A stretch of 64,000 bases of DNA from Telmatactis stephensoni (lineage: Eukaryota > Cnidaria > Anthozoa > Actiniaria > Isophelliidae), in assembly GCA_029948255.1 (NCBI GenBank), contig JALIZF010001780.1:186001-250000 (forward strand). The letters run 5' to 3'. Position numbers and translations under genes: made by a program. This document shows positions 1 through 11,200 of this stretch, piece by piece (position 1 is the first letter of the stretch; each line of letters opens with the position of its first letter). The notes beneath the pieces were generated by a model, which saw only the letters and a program-made list of their open reading frames with translations, had not been told where the DNA came from and made no database searches.

Positions 1-250
1 GAATTTGTTTTTTGGTTTTGAAAGGAACGGATGGATTGACTAATGTACGTATGTCGTCCACATGCTTTCCCAGTCTTTCTTTGTGTATATCTTTCATGGG
101 GATCAGGTCTCTCGATAAATTCGAGCAAACTTCACAAATGGCATGAACCTGTTCTGGACTAGCGGTAGTCAGCAAAAGCCTTCTTTGGTGAGGAAAACAA
201 TTAGTTAAATGACACAAATAGCCAAAATTTTCTCTTAGCAAGTGACTCAT
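1..250 (-). CDS. Partial virus-like-element gene, product unrecognised
   Basis: An open frame starts at the only in-frame ATG (250-248) and runs off the window edge, giving 83 codons without a stop. The peptide is helical-looking, with a motif HAICEVCSNL near residue 35 and a basic end (KTKKQ). From memory this pattern (a QxxAxxE helix, then a basic KKxK tail) is frequent in small genes next to packaging-type ATPases in cnidarian virus-like elements, but that is recollection. It is divergent from the ATPase gene at 1479, with the octamer array between them. The C-terminus is outside the window. Confidence 0.45.
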   Translation of the reverse strand, partial: MSHLLRENFGYLCHLTNCFPHQRRLLLTTASPEQVHAICEVCSNLSRDLIPMKDIHKERLGKHVDDIRTLVNPSVPFKTKKQI

Positions 251-325
251 GTTGTCTGCACAGCCGTTTGCATTAAATGAAAGACCAACTGAAAAACATT
301 CCTATTTATTACCTATTAAACCGTT

Positions 326-1408
326 AGCCCGATAGCCTGATAGCCTGACTGATAGCCTGTGATCGCCTGGATAGGCCCTGCCATAGACTTTGATAGCCTG
401 TAGCTGATAGCTGATAGCCTAATAGCCTGATAGCTGATAGCCTAATAGCCTGATAGCCTGATAGCTGATAGCCTGATAGCCTGATAGCCTGATAGCCTGA
501 TAGCCTGATAGCCTGATAGCTGATAGCCTGATAGCCTGATAGCCTGATAGCCTGATAGCCTGATAGCCTGATAGCCTGATAGCCTGATAGCCTGATAGCC
601 TGATAGCCTGATAGCCTGATAGCCTGATAGCCTGATAGCCTGATAGCCTGATAGCCTGATAGCCTGATAGCCTGATAGCCTGATAGCCTGATAGCCTGAT
701 AGCCTGATAGCCTGATAGCCTGATAGCCTGATAGCCTGATAGCCTGATAGCCTGATAGCCTGATAGCCTGATAGCCTGATAGCCTGATAGCCTGATAGCT
801 GATAGCCTGATAGCCTGATAGCCTGATAGCCTGGTAGCCTGATAGCCTGGATAGCCTGATAGCCTGATAGCCTGATAGCCTGATAGCCTGATAGCCTGAT
901 AGCCTGATAGCCTGATAGCCTGATAGCCTGATAGCCTGATAGCCTGATAGCCTGATAGCCTGATAGCCTGATAGCCTGATAGCCTGATAGCCTGATAGCC
1001 TGATCAGCCTGATAGCCTGATAGGCCTGATAGCCTGATAGCCTGATAGCCTGATAGCCTGATAGCATGATAGCCTGATAGCCTGATAGCCTGATAGCCTG
1101 ATAGCCTGATAGCCTGATAGCCTGTAAGCCTGATAGCCTGATAGCCTGATAGCCTGATAGCCTGATAGCCCTGATAGCCTGATAGCCTGATAGCCTGATA
1201 GCCTGATAGCCTGATAGCCTGATAGCCTGATAGCCTGATAGCCTGATAGCCTGATAGCCTGATAGCCTGATAGCCTGATAGCCTGATAGCCTGATAGCCT
1301 GATAGCCTGATAGCCTGATAGCCTGATAGCCTGATAGCCTGATAGCCTGATAGCCTGATAGCCTGATAGCCTGATAGCCTGATAGCCTGATAGCCGATAG
1401 CTTGATAG
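326..1408. repeat. Octamer tandem array (GATAGCCT)n
   Basis: About 1.08 kb of an 8-bp unit GATAGCCT, roughly 130 copies. The core from about 480 to 1400 is almost perfect, with single-base lapses such as GATAGCT, and the left edge (326-480) is the most degenerate. Because 8 is not a multiple of 3, the minus strand reads RLSGYQAI repeatedly and stays open, which creates long spurious frames. It lies in the promoter space between two divergent genes. Confidence 0.97.
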
Positions 1409-1478
1409 TGATTTAATCAAGCTACCTGTTAAATAGCCCTGCAGCTTCTGTCTTACATCATTTCCAAGTAGATTCGAG

Positions 1479-2345
1479 ATGGCTCGGACGTGTCCTTTGT
1501 GTCAGAAATCGGTTCAGAATTTATCATCTCATTTAAGTAGAGTTCACAAAATGAATGGTCCAGAACGCACCTATTGGTTTCAGAAGGGGAAAATACTTAG
1601 AGATGATAGTCAGCTTTTCCAAATTACTACCCCTCAGATAGGAAATGGTCAAGCAGATCATTGTACCAGATTTCAACTGTTGCATCCATTTACTGCTTTA
1701 GTAGCAGGAATGACAGGATCCGGTAAAACAGTCTGGGTTCAGAATTTGCTTGCACATGCTACACACGTAATTAGTCCTCCACCACAGCGCATCGTTTGGA
1801 GCTACTCACAATGGCAACTTGCTTACGACCACATGCTAGCAATGATACCTGGAATCGAGTTCGTCAAAGGTATACCCCATGACATTGATGAGGATGGCTT
1901 CTTTGACCCTAGGATCAATAATGTTATTGTGATTGATGATCAAATGACAGAGACGTCCAACGACAAGAGAATCATGAACTTATTTACCAAAGGATCTCAT
2001 CATCGAAACCTCAGTGTGATTTTTCTTACGCAGAATCTATATTTTCAAGGAAAAATCATGCGCACTCTGAGTCTGAACGCTGCATACCTTATCTTATTTA
2101 AAAACCCAAGAGACAAACTACAAATCATGACGCTGGGAAAACAAATGTACCCTGGGAAAACAGAACAGTTTATTCAAAAGTACGAGGCCGCTGTACAACG
2201 ACCATATGGATATCTTTTCGTGGACCTAAAGCCCAATACTCCGGAAGAATGTAGACTTCGAACTAATGTCCTTCCCAACGATCAACTGCGACGCCCACCT
2301 ATCGCAGACTGGAGGCAAAACAGATTCGATGAAGACCATGGCTAA
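1479..2345 (+). CDS. A32/FtsK-type packaging ATPase of a virus-like element, with N-terminal zinc finger
   Basis: 288 residues. Residues 5-23 form a C2H2 finger (C5, C8, H18, H23). A P-loop ATPase core follows: Walker A GMTGSGKT at 77-84, Walker B VIVIDD ending at 144, and a sensor-like FLTQN with polar N166. The order and spacing fit the genome-packaging ATPases of Polinton-like and related dsDNA virus elements, which pump DNA into capsids; the exact virus group is inference. The ATG follows 70 bp of unique sequence after the octamer array. The frame is intact with no premature stop. A small gene starts 55 bp downstream on the same strand, so the two are likely co-transcribed. No capsid or polymerase gene is seen nearby. 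Confidence 0.75.
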   Translation: MARTCPLCQKSVQNLSSHLSRVHKMNGPERTYWFQKGKILRDDSQLFQITTPQIGNGQADHCTRFQLLHPFTALVAGMTGSGKTVWVQNLLAHATHVISPPPQRIVWSYSQWQLAYDHMLAMIPGIEFVKGIPHDIDEDGFFDPRINNVIVIDDQMTETSNDKRIMNLFTKGSHHRNLSVIFLTQNLYFQGKIMRTLSLNAAYLILFKNPRDKLQIMTLGKQMYPGKTEQFIQKYEAAVQRPYGYLFVDLKPNTPEECRLRTNVLPNDQLRRPPIADWRQNRFDEDHG

Positions 2346-2399
2346 CTATTTTGAGCGTCAGGGGTACTTACAGTCACCCGTCAGGAATTGGCAGAACAG

Positions 2400-2949
2400 A
2401 TGGACACTATTTTGAATGACCCTTCCCTACCTCCGGAGGTGAAAACCAAACAATATGAGTCACTGTTGACTCGTTACCTCGTCCATCAACAGCAACTCTC
2501 CAATAACGGTTTCACGATACCGAGACAGAAACCAACCGTACCAACCATGTCTGTTCAGAGTCAACCTCCTAACGTGACGACCTCAGAAAACGTCTCTACA
2601 GCAACTCTGTCCAGTGACAGTGGTATTGCCACAGCAACACCGAAAGAACCCTCCTTTCTTCAACGTCTGACATCCAAAGTTAGAACGCCTTTTAAAACTC
2701 CTAGTTCACAGGAAATACCATCGACCCCATTAAAAGCTCCCTCGGATCAACCCACTCCTTTTACCCCTCTGTCGAGTACAGTCCCAGGAGGATTTCTTGC
2801 CCACTCCACCAGCAAGTAAAGAAAAACCAGTAAAATGGATAAGTTATCAAGATGCCCATAATACAAAGGCAAAGTCCCTAGAGCCTCCAAGACGTTCAGA
2901 GCGATTGAGAGCATTGATTAAATCTATTCCTGGCTGGGAAAAACATTAA
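2400..2949 (+). pseudogene. Small companion gene of the virus-like ATPase, with a frameshift near its end
   Basis: The first ATG is at 2400 (an upstream in-frame TTG at 2388 is not a plausible eukaryotic start). The frame encodes about 139 residues, begins with an amphipathic helix and is then rich in S, T, P and Q, as in a disordered linker, and stops at 2819. The +1 frame, open from about 2785, continues without stop to TAA at 2947-2949 and encodes a basic, Trp-containing tail with a RRSER motif. The composition suggests this tail is the original C-terminus and that one base was lost or gained near 2780-2810. Function unknown. Confidence 0.55.
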
Positions 2950-3261
2950 GAAATGAATGTAACTTAAGATAATATATTAAAGCCAGAGGGAACTGAAGGC
3001 AGTATTTGTTGTACTTAATAAAATAAAATTTGATCTTGTTTGGGATCCCTGTGGACCAGTTCGAACGGTTGCTGCGCAACGGAGTGTTCCCAGTATTGCG
3101 TTCGTGGGAGAGTGTTGGATCCCAAGACGAGAGGTTCCCCTTCGGACGGCTTCGCCGTCCGTGTTTGTTGACCCCTCCCCCCCTCCCCCGGAAGGGTTGG
3201 GGTGGGTGGGGAAGGGGGGGGAGGGGATGACGACTCTTTGTGGGTTTGTGGGCACTATGAG
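2950..3261. other. 3' flank of virus-like element, GC hairpins
   Basis: AATAAA-like sequence occurs near 3017. A short hairpin GTTGCTGCGCAAC lies at 3068-3080 and a stable one (arms CGGACGGC/GCCGTCCG, 3143-3161) just before a run of C and G blocks (3170-3225). No gene is seen. Confidence 0.5.
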
Positions 3262-3592
3262 TGTGCATTTTGTTCGGTATTTATAGGTTTTCTTTCAAAA
3301 CACTGTGTTTCAAAGGCGCGCACATCCCTCGCTGTGCATTTTGTTCGGTATTTATGTTTCTTTCAAAAAAAACTGTGCTTCAAAGGCGCGCACATCCCTC
3401 GCGGTCATTTTGTTTGGTATTTATGTTAATCAAAACACTGTGTTTCAAAGGCACACACATCCGTCGCGGTCATTTTATTCGGTAATTATGTTAATCAAAA
3501 CACTGTGTTTCAAAGACACACACATCCCTTGTGGTCATTTTGTTCGGTAATTATGTTTCTTTCAAAACACTGTGTTTCAAAGGCGCGCATTC
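3262..3592. repeat. Tandem repeat, 65-71 bp unit, about 5 copies
   Basis: CATTTTGTTCGGTA recurs at 3266, 3337, 3406, 3471 and 3536 (spacings 71, 69, 65, 65). Each unit also holds AAACACTGTGTTTCAAAGGC and CACACATCCCTCG. Differences between units are mostly substitutions and one T/A-run change. Confidence 0.9.
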
Positions 3593-4611
3593 GGTGGTGT
3601 CTTTAATTCTCAAGTATTTTTAAAATGTATCGTTTTTAGTGTGCCAACTCTAGTATTTCAAGAATTTGTTTTTTAGTATTTTGAAGATTTTATAACGTTC
3701 CAAATTTTTCAAATCAAACCAAGAATTTCTTTCAACATGATAGTCAACCATATTGTTTTTTCTGGTGGTTGAATCGAGCACAATAGACCCTTAAGTGTGG
3801 CACGTTTTGAAATTCCGAAAACGTTGCTCGGTTGCTGCGCAACGGAGTTCTCAGTATTACGTTTGTTTCTCGGTCGCATGAGTGATGGAAGCTTACTCAG
3901 ACGCACTGAAAAGAATTTTTTTTTGTTTTTCTGCTCCGGAATATTTGTTTGGTTGCTGCGCAATGGAGTTTTCAATCCTGCAAGCGGATCCCCGGCGCGT
4001 GACTCCCTGGTCGCTGTTGTGTGACTCCCCTTGCAGCACCGGCGCTTGACATCCTCTCTATCGGGGCGTGACCTGCACCGGCGCTCAGGTGGCGCAGAAC
4101 TCTCATTTGTATACTACTCTTATCAATATGCTTGTTATTAATCTTCTCTTTTTCGAAAAATCCTCAAATTAATCACCAGGAACATTTTCTCTTTCTCACT
4201 GTGGTTTCTCACATGTCGACGCGAGAAAAATATCATATGACAGACAGGTGAACTTATTTTTAAATCGCATTATTTCTAGTGAGACAGTGAAACACCTCGT
4301 TGATTGAACCTGACAAAACGCACTGAAAAATGTCTGGGGAGCATTATGCACTGTGATGTCTGTGATACGAGATCTTTATTCTTCTTCTATGTTTTCGCCG
4401 TTCAACGGCATCATCCGAGACATACGAATGAGAAGAATGAACCAATATATTCACACACTGATTAAACAGAACAAGCACAAAATATATATGTGCTCGCAAA
4501 TAGGATATGTTTTCTCTTGGCTGTACTTGGTTAAGATTCTATATGAGATTGTTATGTAGAAGCATTATATAATTTTATAAAATGATTTGGATACTACGCT
4601 CACCCTGATTC
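3593..4611. other. No gene seen; two further copies of the GTTGCTGCGCAAC hairpin
   Basis: Mostly AT-rich. The hairpin core first seen at 3068 recurs at 3831-3843 and, with one change, at 3952-3964, each time followed by GGAGT. A GC-rich patch with GCACCGGCGC repeats lies at 3983-4090. Confidence 0.5.
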
Positions 4612-4819
4612 AAGGTCCCCTGTACTCCTTTGCAAAATGAAATCACGCAAAAATATTTGGTCTTTCACGCGTCACGGATAATTCAAACATCTCTTTCACG
4701 TTCACAAAAGCATCAAAAGTTGCTTTCACGTGGACGTAAAAAGATTTTAGACCTTAAATCACGTTTCGCTTCAAAAACAATCAGCCATTCACGTTTCACG
4801 CAAAAGGTATAGGGGACCC
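4612..4819. mobile_element. MITE with GGTCCCCT terminal inverted repeats
   Basis: The ends are AGGTCCCCTGTACTCCTTTG at 4613 and its approximate complement (CAAAAGGTATAGGGGACCCT) ending at 4820. The 200-bp interior repeats TTTCACG or TCACGTT about eight times on the plus strand. No coding capacity. Confidence 0.65.
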
Positions 4820-4971
4820 TGTCTGATTGGTCCGGAAGCGTTGTCTAGATGAGGCGTTTTCTAAACAAGCTACGCCATCAATCAGTCAAATGCGTCAAAC
4901 AAGGCTCATTTTCTTTGGTCTCTTTGAACATCACACTTATTTCAACTAAAGCATTACAGTTTCAAAGCATA

Positions 4972-5036
<65 letters not shown>
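4972..5036. repeat. (AAT)n microsatellite, left border of retrotransposon 1
   Basis: About 21 perfect AAT units. It reads through as an asparagine run in the frame of the following reverse transcriptase but is target DNA, not part of that protein. Confidence 0.95.
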
Positions 5037-5039
<3 letters not shown>

Positions 5040-6642
5040 TATCAACCGTGGAATATTCCAAGGGGACTCACTATCGCCCTTACTCTTCATTGTTTCACTG
5101 ATACCACTAACATCTATACTTAATAAAGCAAGAAAAGGCTACAAACTGGCAAATGGAAAGATCTTGAACCATCTCCTATACATGGACGATCTAAAGCTTT
5201 ATGGTAAAACAGAAAGAGAAATTGAGTCACTGTTGCATACAGTACGAGTCTTCAGCACAGATATTGGCATGTCATTTGGAATAGAAAAGTGCGCAAGAGT
5301 TGCGGTTAAGAGAGGAAAGAACACAAAGAAAGAAGGAATCAAGTTACCCTGTGGACAGCAGATAAGAAGCCTCAGTGATGATAATGATTATAAATATCTT
5401 GGGGTTCTTGAAAAAGAAGACATCAACCACGACAAAGTTAAACACAATGTCCACCAGGAGTACAAAAGGAGACTGAAACTAATACTGAAATCAAAACTTA
5501 CTGGAAGGAACAAGATCATGGCAATCAATATCTATGCCATCCCAGTAGTACGGTACACTGCTGGCATTGTGCACTGGACTGTCGAAGAGCTTCAAAATCT
5601 AGACAGGAAGACACGCAAATTAATGACCATCTACAGAGGCTTACACCCTCGTGCTGACGTCGATCGCCTCTACCTACCAAGATCTATGGGAGGTAGAGGA
5701 TTGAAAGCAGTGGAAGACACCGTACGCGAAGAAGAACTTGCGCTTTATGCATACGCCAAGAAAGATGTATTTCTGCGAGATACCATCAAAGATACAGCCA
5801 CAGTCCGAGAAACTGCAGAAACGAACAGAGAATACCAAAAGCGACGAGAGGACGAAAGATTTAGTAATTACAAAAGCAAGACCCTTCATGGTCACTACTT
5901 CAGGATGTGCGAAGAAAAAATTGACAAAGACAGCACCTACCTTTGGCTGAAGAAAGGAGACATGAAAATTGAAACAGAAGGGCTGCTTACCGCTGCGCAA
6001 GACCAAGCACTACAAACAAACTCTCTGAAAAGCATCTACAACAACAAAGAATCACCACTCTGTCGCCTGTGCAAAGAAAGAACTGAAACTGTAGAGCACC
6101 TTATATCGGGCTGTACGACTTTGGCTGGTAAGGAGTACAAAGAAAGACACGATAATGTTGCTAAAAACATACATTGGCATTTATGTGAGAAATACGGAAT
6201 AGAAAGTACTGAAACTTGGTGGAGCCATGAACCAGAAGCAGTAGCAGAAAATCAAGATGTTAAAATCCTCTGGGACTTTAATGTATACACAGATAGAAAG
6301 ATAACTGCGAGACGTCCAGATATTGTGATCATCGACAAAAGAACAAAGAAGGTTAAACTAATCGATGTGTCTGTACCAGCAGATCGCAGGATAGATGAAA
6401 AAGAAAAGGAGAAGATTGACAAGTATCAAGAGCTCAGAATAGAACTAGAAAGACTATGGGGAATGAAAACAATGACTGTACCAATTGTAATAGGATCTTT
6501 AGGAGCAATTTCAAAACAATTCAAAGATCATTTACATAGGCTAGACATCGATAAGATCAGTCTTATAGACATGCAGAAAACTGTACTTCTTGGTACTGCA
6601 CATATACTGAGAAGAGTGCTTCAGCTCTCAGGAGCAGGATAG
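5037..6642 (+). pseudogene. 5'-truncated non-LTR retrotransposon ORF: reverse transcriptase end plus restriction-like endonuclease (R2/R4-type)
   Basis: About 535 residues after the AAT tract. It opens inside the RT palm: FQGDSLSPLLF is the B motif and LLYMDDLKLYG holds the catalytic DD. The thumb follows, then a CCHC knuckle (CRLC, VEHLISGC), then a PD-(D/E)XK-type endonuclease signature RRPDIVIID with the second acid in KLIDVSVP. This order (RT, CCHC, endonuclease) defines the R2/R4/NeSL/CRE group, which nick a specific DNA target and prime reverse transcription there. Fingers and N-terminal zinc fingers are missing, so it is a dead 5' truncation, but the remaining frame is open to the stop at 6640-6642. 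The 3' UTR runs to 6722 and ends in (AAT)n. Confidence 0.85.
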
Positions 6643-6722
6643 TTCTCGAGCTAGAAGTAATAAGTTACCAGCAATACTACATTTGTAAATCATTATATAC
6701 CAGTTTGCTGTGAAATAAAAGA

Positions 6723-6739
6723 TAATAATAATAATAATA

Positions 6740-6789
<50 letters not shown>

Positions 6790-6809
6790 ATAATAATAAT
6801 AATAATAGG
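6723..6809. repeat. (AAT)n-(ATT)n-(AAT)n microsatellite between retrotransposons 1 and 2
   Basis: About 6 AAT units, then about 20 ATT/TTA units, then about 8 AAT units. The strand switch makes the tract self-complementary. Confidence 0.9.
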
Positions 6810-7898
6810 GCAGTCTCTGTTATACGTTATAGTGCCGGAATCGTAGATTGGACGAAGGAAGAAATCAAGAACATCGATCGCAAGACGAGGAAACTGCTAA
6901 CAATCTATCGAGTCTTACATCCCCAAGCAGATGTGGACCGTTTGTATTTCAAGAGATCAGAAGGGGGAAGAGGACTTATTAGCGTCCAGGATTGTGTGAG
7001 AGCAGAAGTGAGTAGTCTTACCTCATATGTCAATGCTAGTCGAGAAAGAGCACTCAAAGCTGTTGTGGAAGAGCACGTTCTCAAGGAAAATGACTTGAAA
7101 GGAATGGGGGATATTAGACACGAAAGGAAAGATCGATACAGGGAAAAACCCCTTCATGGACAGTTTTTCAAGAGCATAGAGGGCATAGCAGACAAACAAT
7201 CATGGCAATGGGTTAAGAAAGGACACTTGAAAAAAGAAACTGAAGGGCTTATATTGGCAGCGCAAGATCAAGCCCTAAGAACCAATAGTATAAAATGCAA
7301 GATTGACAATGAAGAAATATCTCCAACCTGTAGAATGTGTAAAGAAAAAGAGGAAACCGTAAGCCATATTCTGTCAGAGTGTAAAATGTTAGCACAGAAA
7401 CAGTATAAAAACTGGCGCCATGACAAAGTAGCCCAAATTGTACATTGGCATCTTTGTGGCCAATGGGGATTTGAAAGGAAGGGAAGGTGGTATGACCACA
7501 CCCCCGAACCAGTTTTGGAATCAGAAAAAGTGAAAATTCTATGGGATTTTAAAATCCAGACGGATCACCAACTTGAACACAATAAGCCAGACATTGTTGT
7601 AATGAATAAAGTTGACAAAGTGTGCCACATAATAGACATAGCTTGTCCGTTTGACACTCGGGTTTCAAAAAAAGAACAAGAGAAAGTAGAGGTCTACCAG
7701 GATTTGAAACGAGAGATCACTCGTATATGGAAATGTAAAGCTACCATTGTACCTATAGTAATTGGGGCTCTAGGAACCTTGCCAAAAGGACTACAAAAAT
7801 GGTTGAGCGAAATTGAAATGAAAAACTTGGCAGAGCTGCTACAACGGGCAGCCCTACTTGGGTCTGCGAGAATATTAAGGAAAGTTTTGGACATGTAG
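6810..7898 (+). pseudogene. Second 5'-truncated R2/R4-type retrotransposon ORF (thumb, CCHC, endonuclease)
   Basis: Open frame from the end of the AAT tract (GCA at 6810) to TAG at 7898, 362 codons. It is homologous along its length to the C-terminal two thirds of the element at 5037-6642: LHPQADVDRLY matches LHPRADVDRLY, the knuckle is CRMC...VSHILSEC, the endonuclease core is KPDIVVMN...HIIDIACP, and TIVPIVIGALG is shared. Divergence shows a separate family of the same clade, not a recent duplicate. RT catalytic motifs are absent, so it was truncated further on insertion. 3' UTR 7899-8035, then (AAT)n. Confidence 0.82.
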
Positions 7899-8035
7899 TT
7901 GGAGAAAAATGATGGTTGAACAGGTCAGAAGCGTTGGTAGAGAGGAAAGCACAAGTCTTGGCATCTTAGGCTACGGGAAGCAGCTCGATGCCATATCAAG
8001 ACTACAGGCCACAACAACTAATGCCTAGTTTTACA

Positions 8036-8064
8036 GAAATAATAATAATAATAATAATAATAAT
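8036..8064. repeat. (AAT)n microsatellite between retrotransposons 2 and 3
   Basis: About nine AAT units. It is the 3' border of element 2 and, because element 3 is inverted, also the 3' border of element 3. Confidence 0.93.
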
Positions 8065-8210
8065 GGAAACTTTATTTGCTTATGAATACAGTTGTAAATC
8101 TCACTACGTAAGGCAATAAACAACTGGCTACTTGAGATGATACATGAGTAATATATATAAATGTATATTTACAAGGAATCCAATTAAATGAAAAAAAAAA
8201 AAAAAAAAAA

Positions 8211-11200
8211 TTAGGATTTTAATAGTTCTGGGTCATTCCAAATCTTATTTCTGCAGCAAAATATATAATATGTTGCTCTAATGGCAAGATTTATCGTTTT
8301 CCTAATAATATAGAGTTGTTGTTTTTTATCAATGCCAATGTCATTCATCATGTCTAGGAAGGTGGAGCATTCATCCGAGAAAACGCCAAGAGAACTCATG
8401 GAGAGGTTAACAAATTTAACACATCTGTAGTCACTGCTCAAGTCGTTAATCAAGTTCTTGTATTTTTCTCGTTTACGCATTGCATTTTTACAAAGGTTGG
8501 ATTCGAACCCAACTGTTAGTTCTAGGACATACAAGCACTTGGAATGTATTAGAAAAAGAAGATCTGGACGGAAAGTGTCACCAGTTATAATTGAAGGACT
8601 CGAAAAACCATTCACATCAGCACAGAGTGAAGAGCGATTATTATTAATTTGCAGGTTGAAGAGAAGTGGTAATGAAGTTTAGAATCAAGTCGCGTCTCAA
8701 GATAAAACGTTGAAAGCAACGCTGACAACAACCAACGACATCGAGTAGTGTTTCAGGATTTAGGGCAAAAAAAAAAAAAAAGCAATCAGGACTTAATCCC
8801 ATTTAAACAGATTTTTACGTGTAGCGAGGGAGTTGTTTATGTAGCGAATGGTAAAGTTATAAATGTTCTTGGGAAGGTTAGACTGGACAGATGACCAAAT
8901 AGAATTAACAGATGATAATGAAAACTTGATAACATTTGCGAAAAAGAAACCTTGAGATGTTAGGTGGTGTAGCAGTTTATCTTCTTGATTAGAACGGAAA
9001 TCTTTAAGAACTTCTTTAGTAGATTTGTATACATCGTATTGGATGTTAGTGTGGCAGCTCGACGACTTCCAGAGATCTTTAATGGAATCATTACGGGACT
9101 TTTTTAAGGAATTACGGAGGACTGTTTGACATTGAATAAATTTGACAGGAGGAGGACAAATATTAAGACCAAATTTATTACGCTCAAGAAAAACGTTACT
9201 CAGTGTACCAGATATTGGGATATCAAGCCATTTACGAATGAATCCATTCACTATAGAATCAATGTTTTCTATTATCCAGGTTTTAGATATATCAGCTACA
9301 GTAAAATGCCAGGAAAGTTTAGATAAGACATAGCGGCTGTACAGGAGAAGTTTATTTTTAGGATGCAATGGCTTCATATCAATGTCATTCATCAGATCTT
9401 GAACAAGAGAGGTCAGTTCAGACATGTGTTGGTGGTTACACATGTTGAAATCAAAGAAACGTCCTAAGTAGCGAAATGAATCACCCATTTTGACGTAAGG
9501 GACAAGAACTCCATTTATTAACAGTTTAGGCAAATATTGGACGGATTTAGTGTACAGTTTCTTGATACCAAAAGTAATGCACTTATCAACCCTTATTATC
9601 ATGTCAGACCATTGGCACCAGATTATAAAGCGATTGATTAAGTGCTGATTTTCTGATTCTTGGCCACTTATGACGGCAGCGTCGTCAGCGAACTGGAACC
9701 AGTGGATGGGATTTAAAAACTTTAGGGAAAAACCAAATTGTCTATACTTCTCGGATTTAATGTGCTGGAGAAACGTATTGAAGCATAGGTTAAAAAGAAG
9801 AGGGCTTAAGCAATCACCTTGAAGCACACCGCGACCAACATGTATAAAAGGAGTGCGAAAATCATTAGTAATTATGGAGGTTTTGAAATCGGTGTACAAG
9901 CTTTTAATTAGAAATTTTATATGATCAGGAATGTGGTGGTAATCAAGAACTGCTTGAATCAAGTTGTGATGAACTTCACCAAAGGCGTTCTTCAGGTCAA
10001 GTAGAGTAATAACAAGAGAGCGTTGCTTTATGCGAGCTTTGTTGATGATGTGAGCCATTTGAGCCGTATGCTCAAAAGTTCCAGAGAGACCAGGGGTAAA
10101 ACCTTTTTGAATTTCATGCTCAATAAAGTTATTAGCGGCAAGGAAGTTAAAGATGGCATTACGAAGACAGGAGGTAAAAACCTTTAATGGCACTGATTGA
10201 AGAGTAATAGGACGAAAATTAGCAGGGTCATTGGTGTTCCCTTTTTTATGGATAAGGATTGTGCAGGCTTGCTTCCATTCGCTTGGGACGGATTGAGTTA
10301 ACCATGCTGTACGGATAATTTGAGATAGATAAGTGCGAAGGAAGGGACATCTTTTAAAACAAATGATTGACAGTTGATCTAAGGGACAAGGAGAACCAGA
10401 AGCCTTCATCTTTCTAATGACAATTGAGATCTGTTCGTACGTTGGAGGTTCAAGGTTAAACGGAATTACAGGATCAGACAAAGTTGGTATCCAACTTGGA
10501 AGGTTGAAAACTTTAGTCGGGTTAACTGATGAAAGAGTTCTTGCAAAGTAATTATAACACTCTTCCATGGAGAATGAGGGGAGGATCTCATCTTTTTTAT
10601 TGAAGATCTTTTTGACGTAGCCCCAAAAAGTTTTGGCAATAGAGTAATCATGATTTACTGAGTCAGTGATGTCATTAGGCGACTTGTTTTGCAGCTTGTC
10701 ACGCAATAGGCGAGATACGTATTTAATTTCCGTGATATCGGCGTTAGACTGTTTTAAAGCTTTGAGAGATTTCTTTAGATCCTGTTTAGACTTATCTTTG
10801 TACTTATTTGTTAGGTTTTTATCAATGACTTGTGAAACTTTACCAAAATTAGTAGAGAAATATTCATAAATAGTGTCATTCAGAAGTTTGATACTTGAGC
10901 TGAGGTTCTGAGCTGTGATTGGAAGATTCAAGAGTAGAACTGATTTGAAATATTCGTTGGCCGTTGACCATTGATCGTCTGTTTTAGGTAGATTTATTCC
11001 TTGTTTAATATCGGAAAAGCTGTAATCTTCAGGTTGAATTAAAGGAACACCAGAGTTAATTAAAGGAACATTTACATTGTCGTCTCCAGATTCTTGATCA
11101 GCTGAGGTATTATTATTATGAAGGTCAGCACGAAGTTGATCATTCAAACCCAAAACAACTCTACAACTCCTTTGATGCATTTTTAAACCTCTATTCCCCT

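Noticed and set aside
326..1408. CRISPR-like regular repeat
   Set aside because: No spacers; it is a contiguous octamer array in a eukaryotic genome.
324..1420. Long minus-strand frames of repeated RLSGYQAI
   Set aside because: Artefact of an 8-bp tandem repeat that has no stop on that strand; no non-repeat coding sequence is attached.
2977..3286. Several short overlapping frames rich in Pro and Gly
   Set aside because: Produced by C- and G-runs at 3170-3225; no consistent coding signal.
4849..5036. N-terminal extension and asparagine run ahead of the first reverse transcriptase
   Set aside because: The Asn run is the (AAT)n target tract and the upstream codons are flanking DNA; RT homology starts after 5036.
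5674..6006. Antisense frame inside the first retrotransposon
   Set aside because: Shadow of the RT/endonuclease frame on the opposite strand, with no motif.
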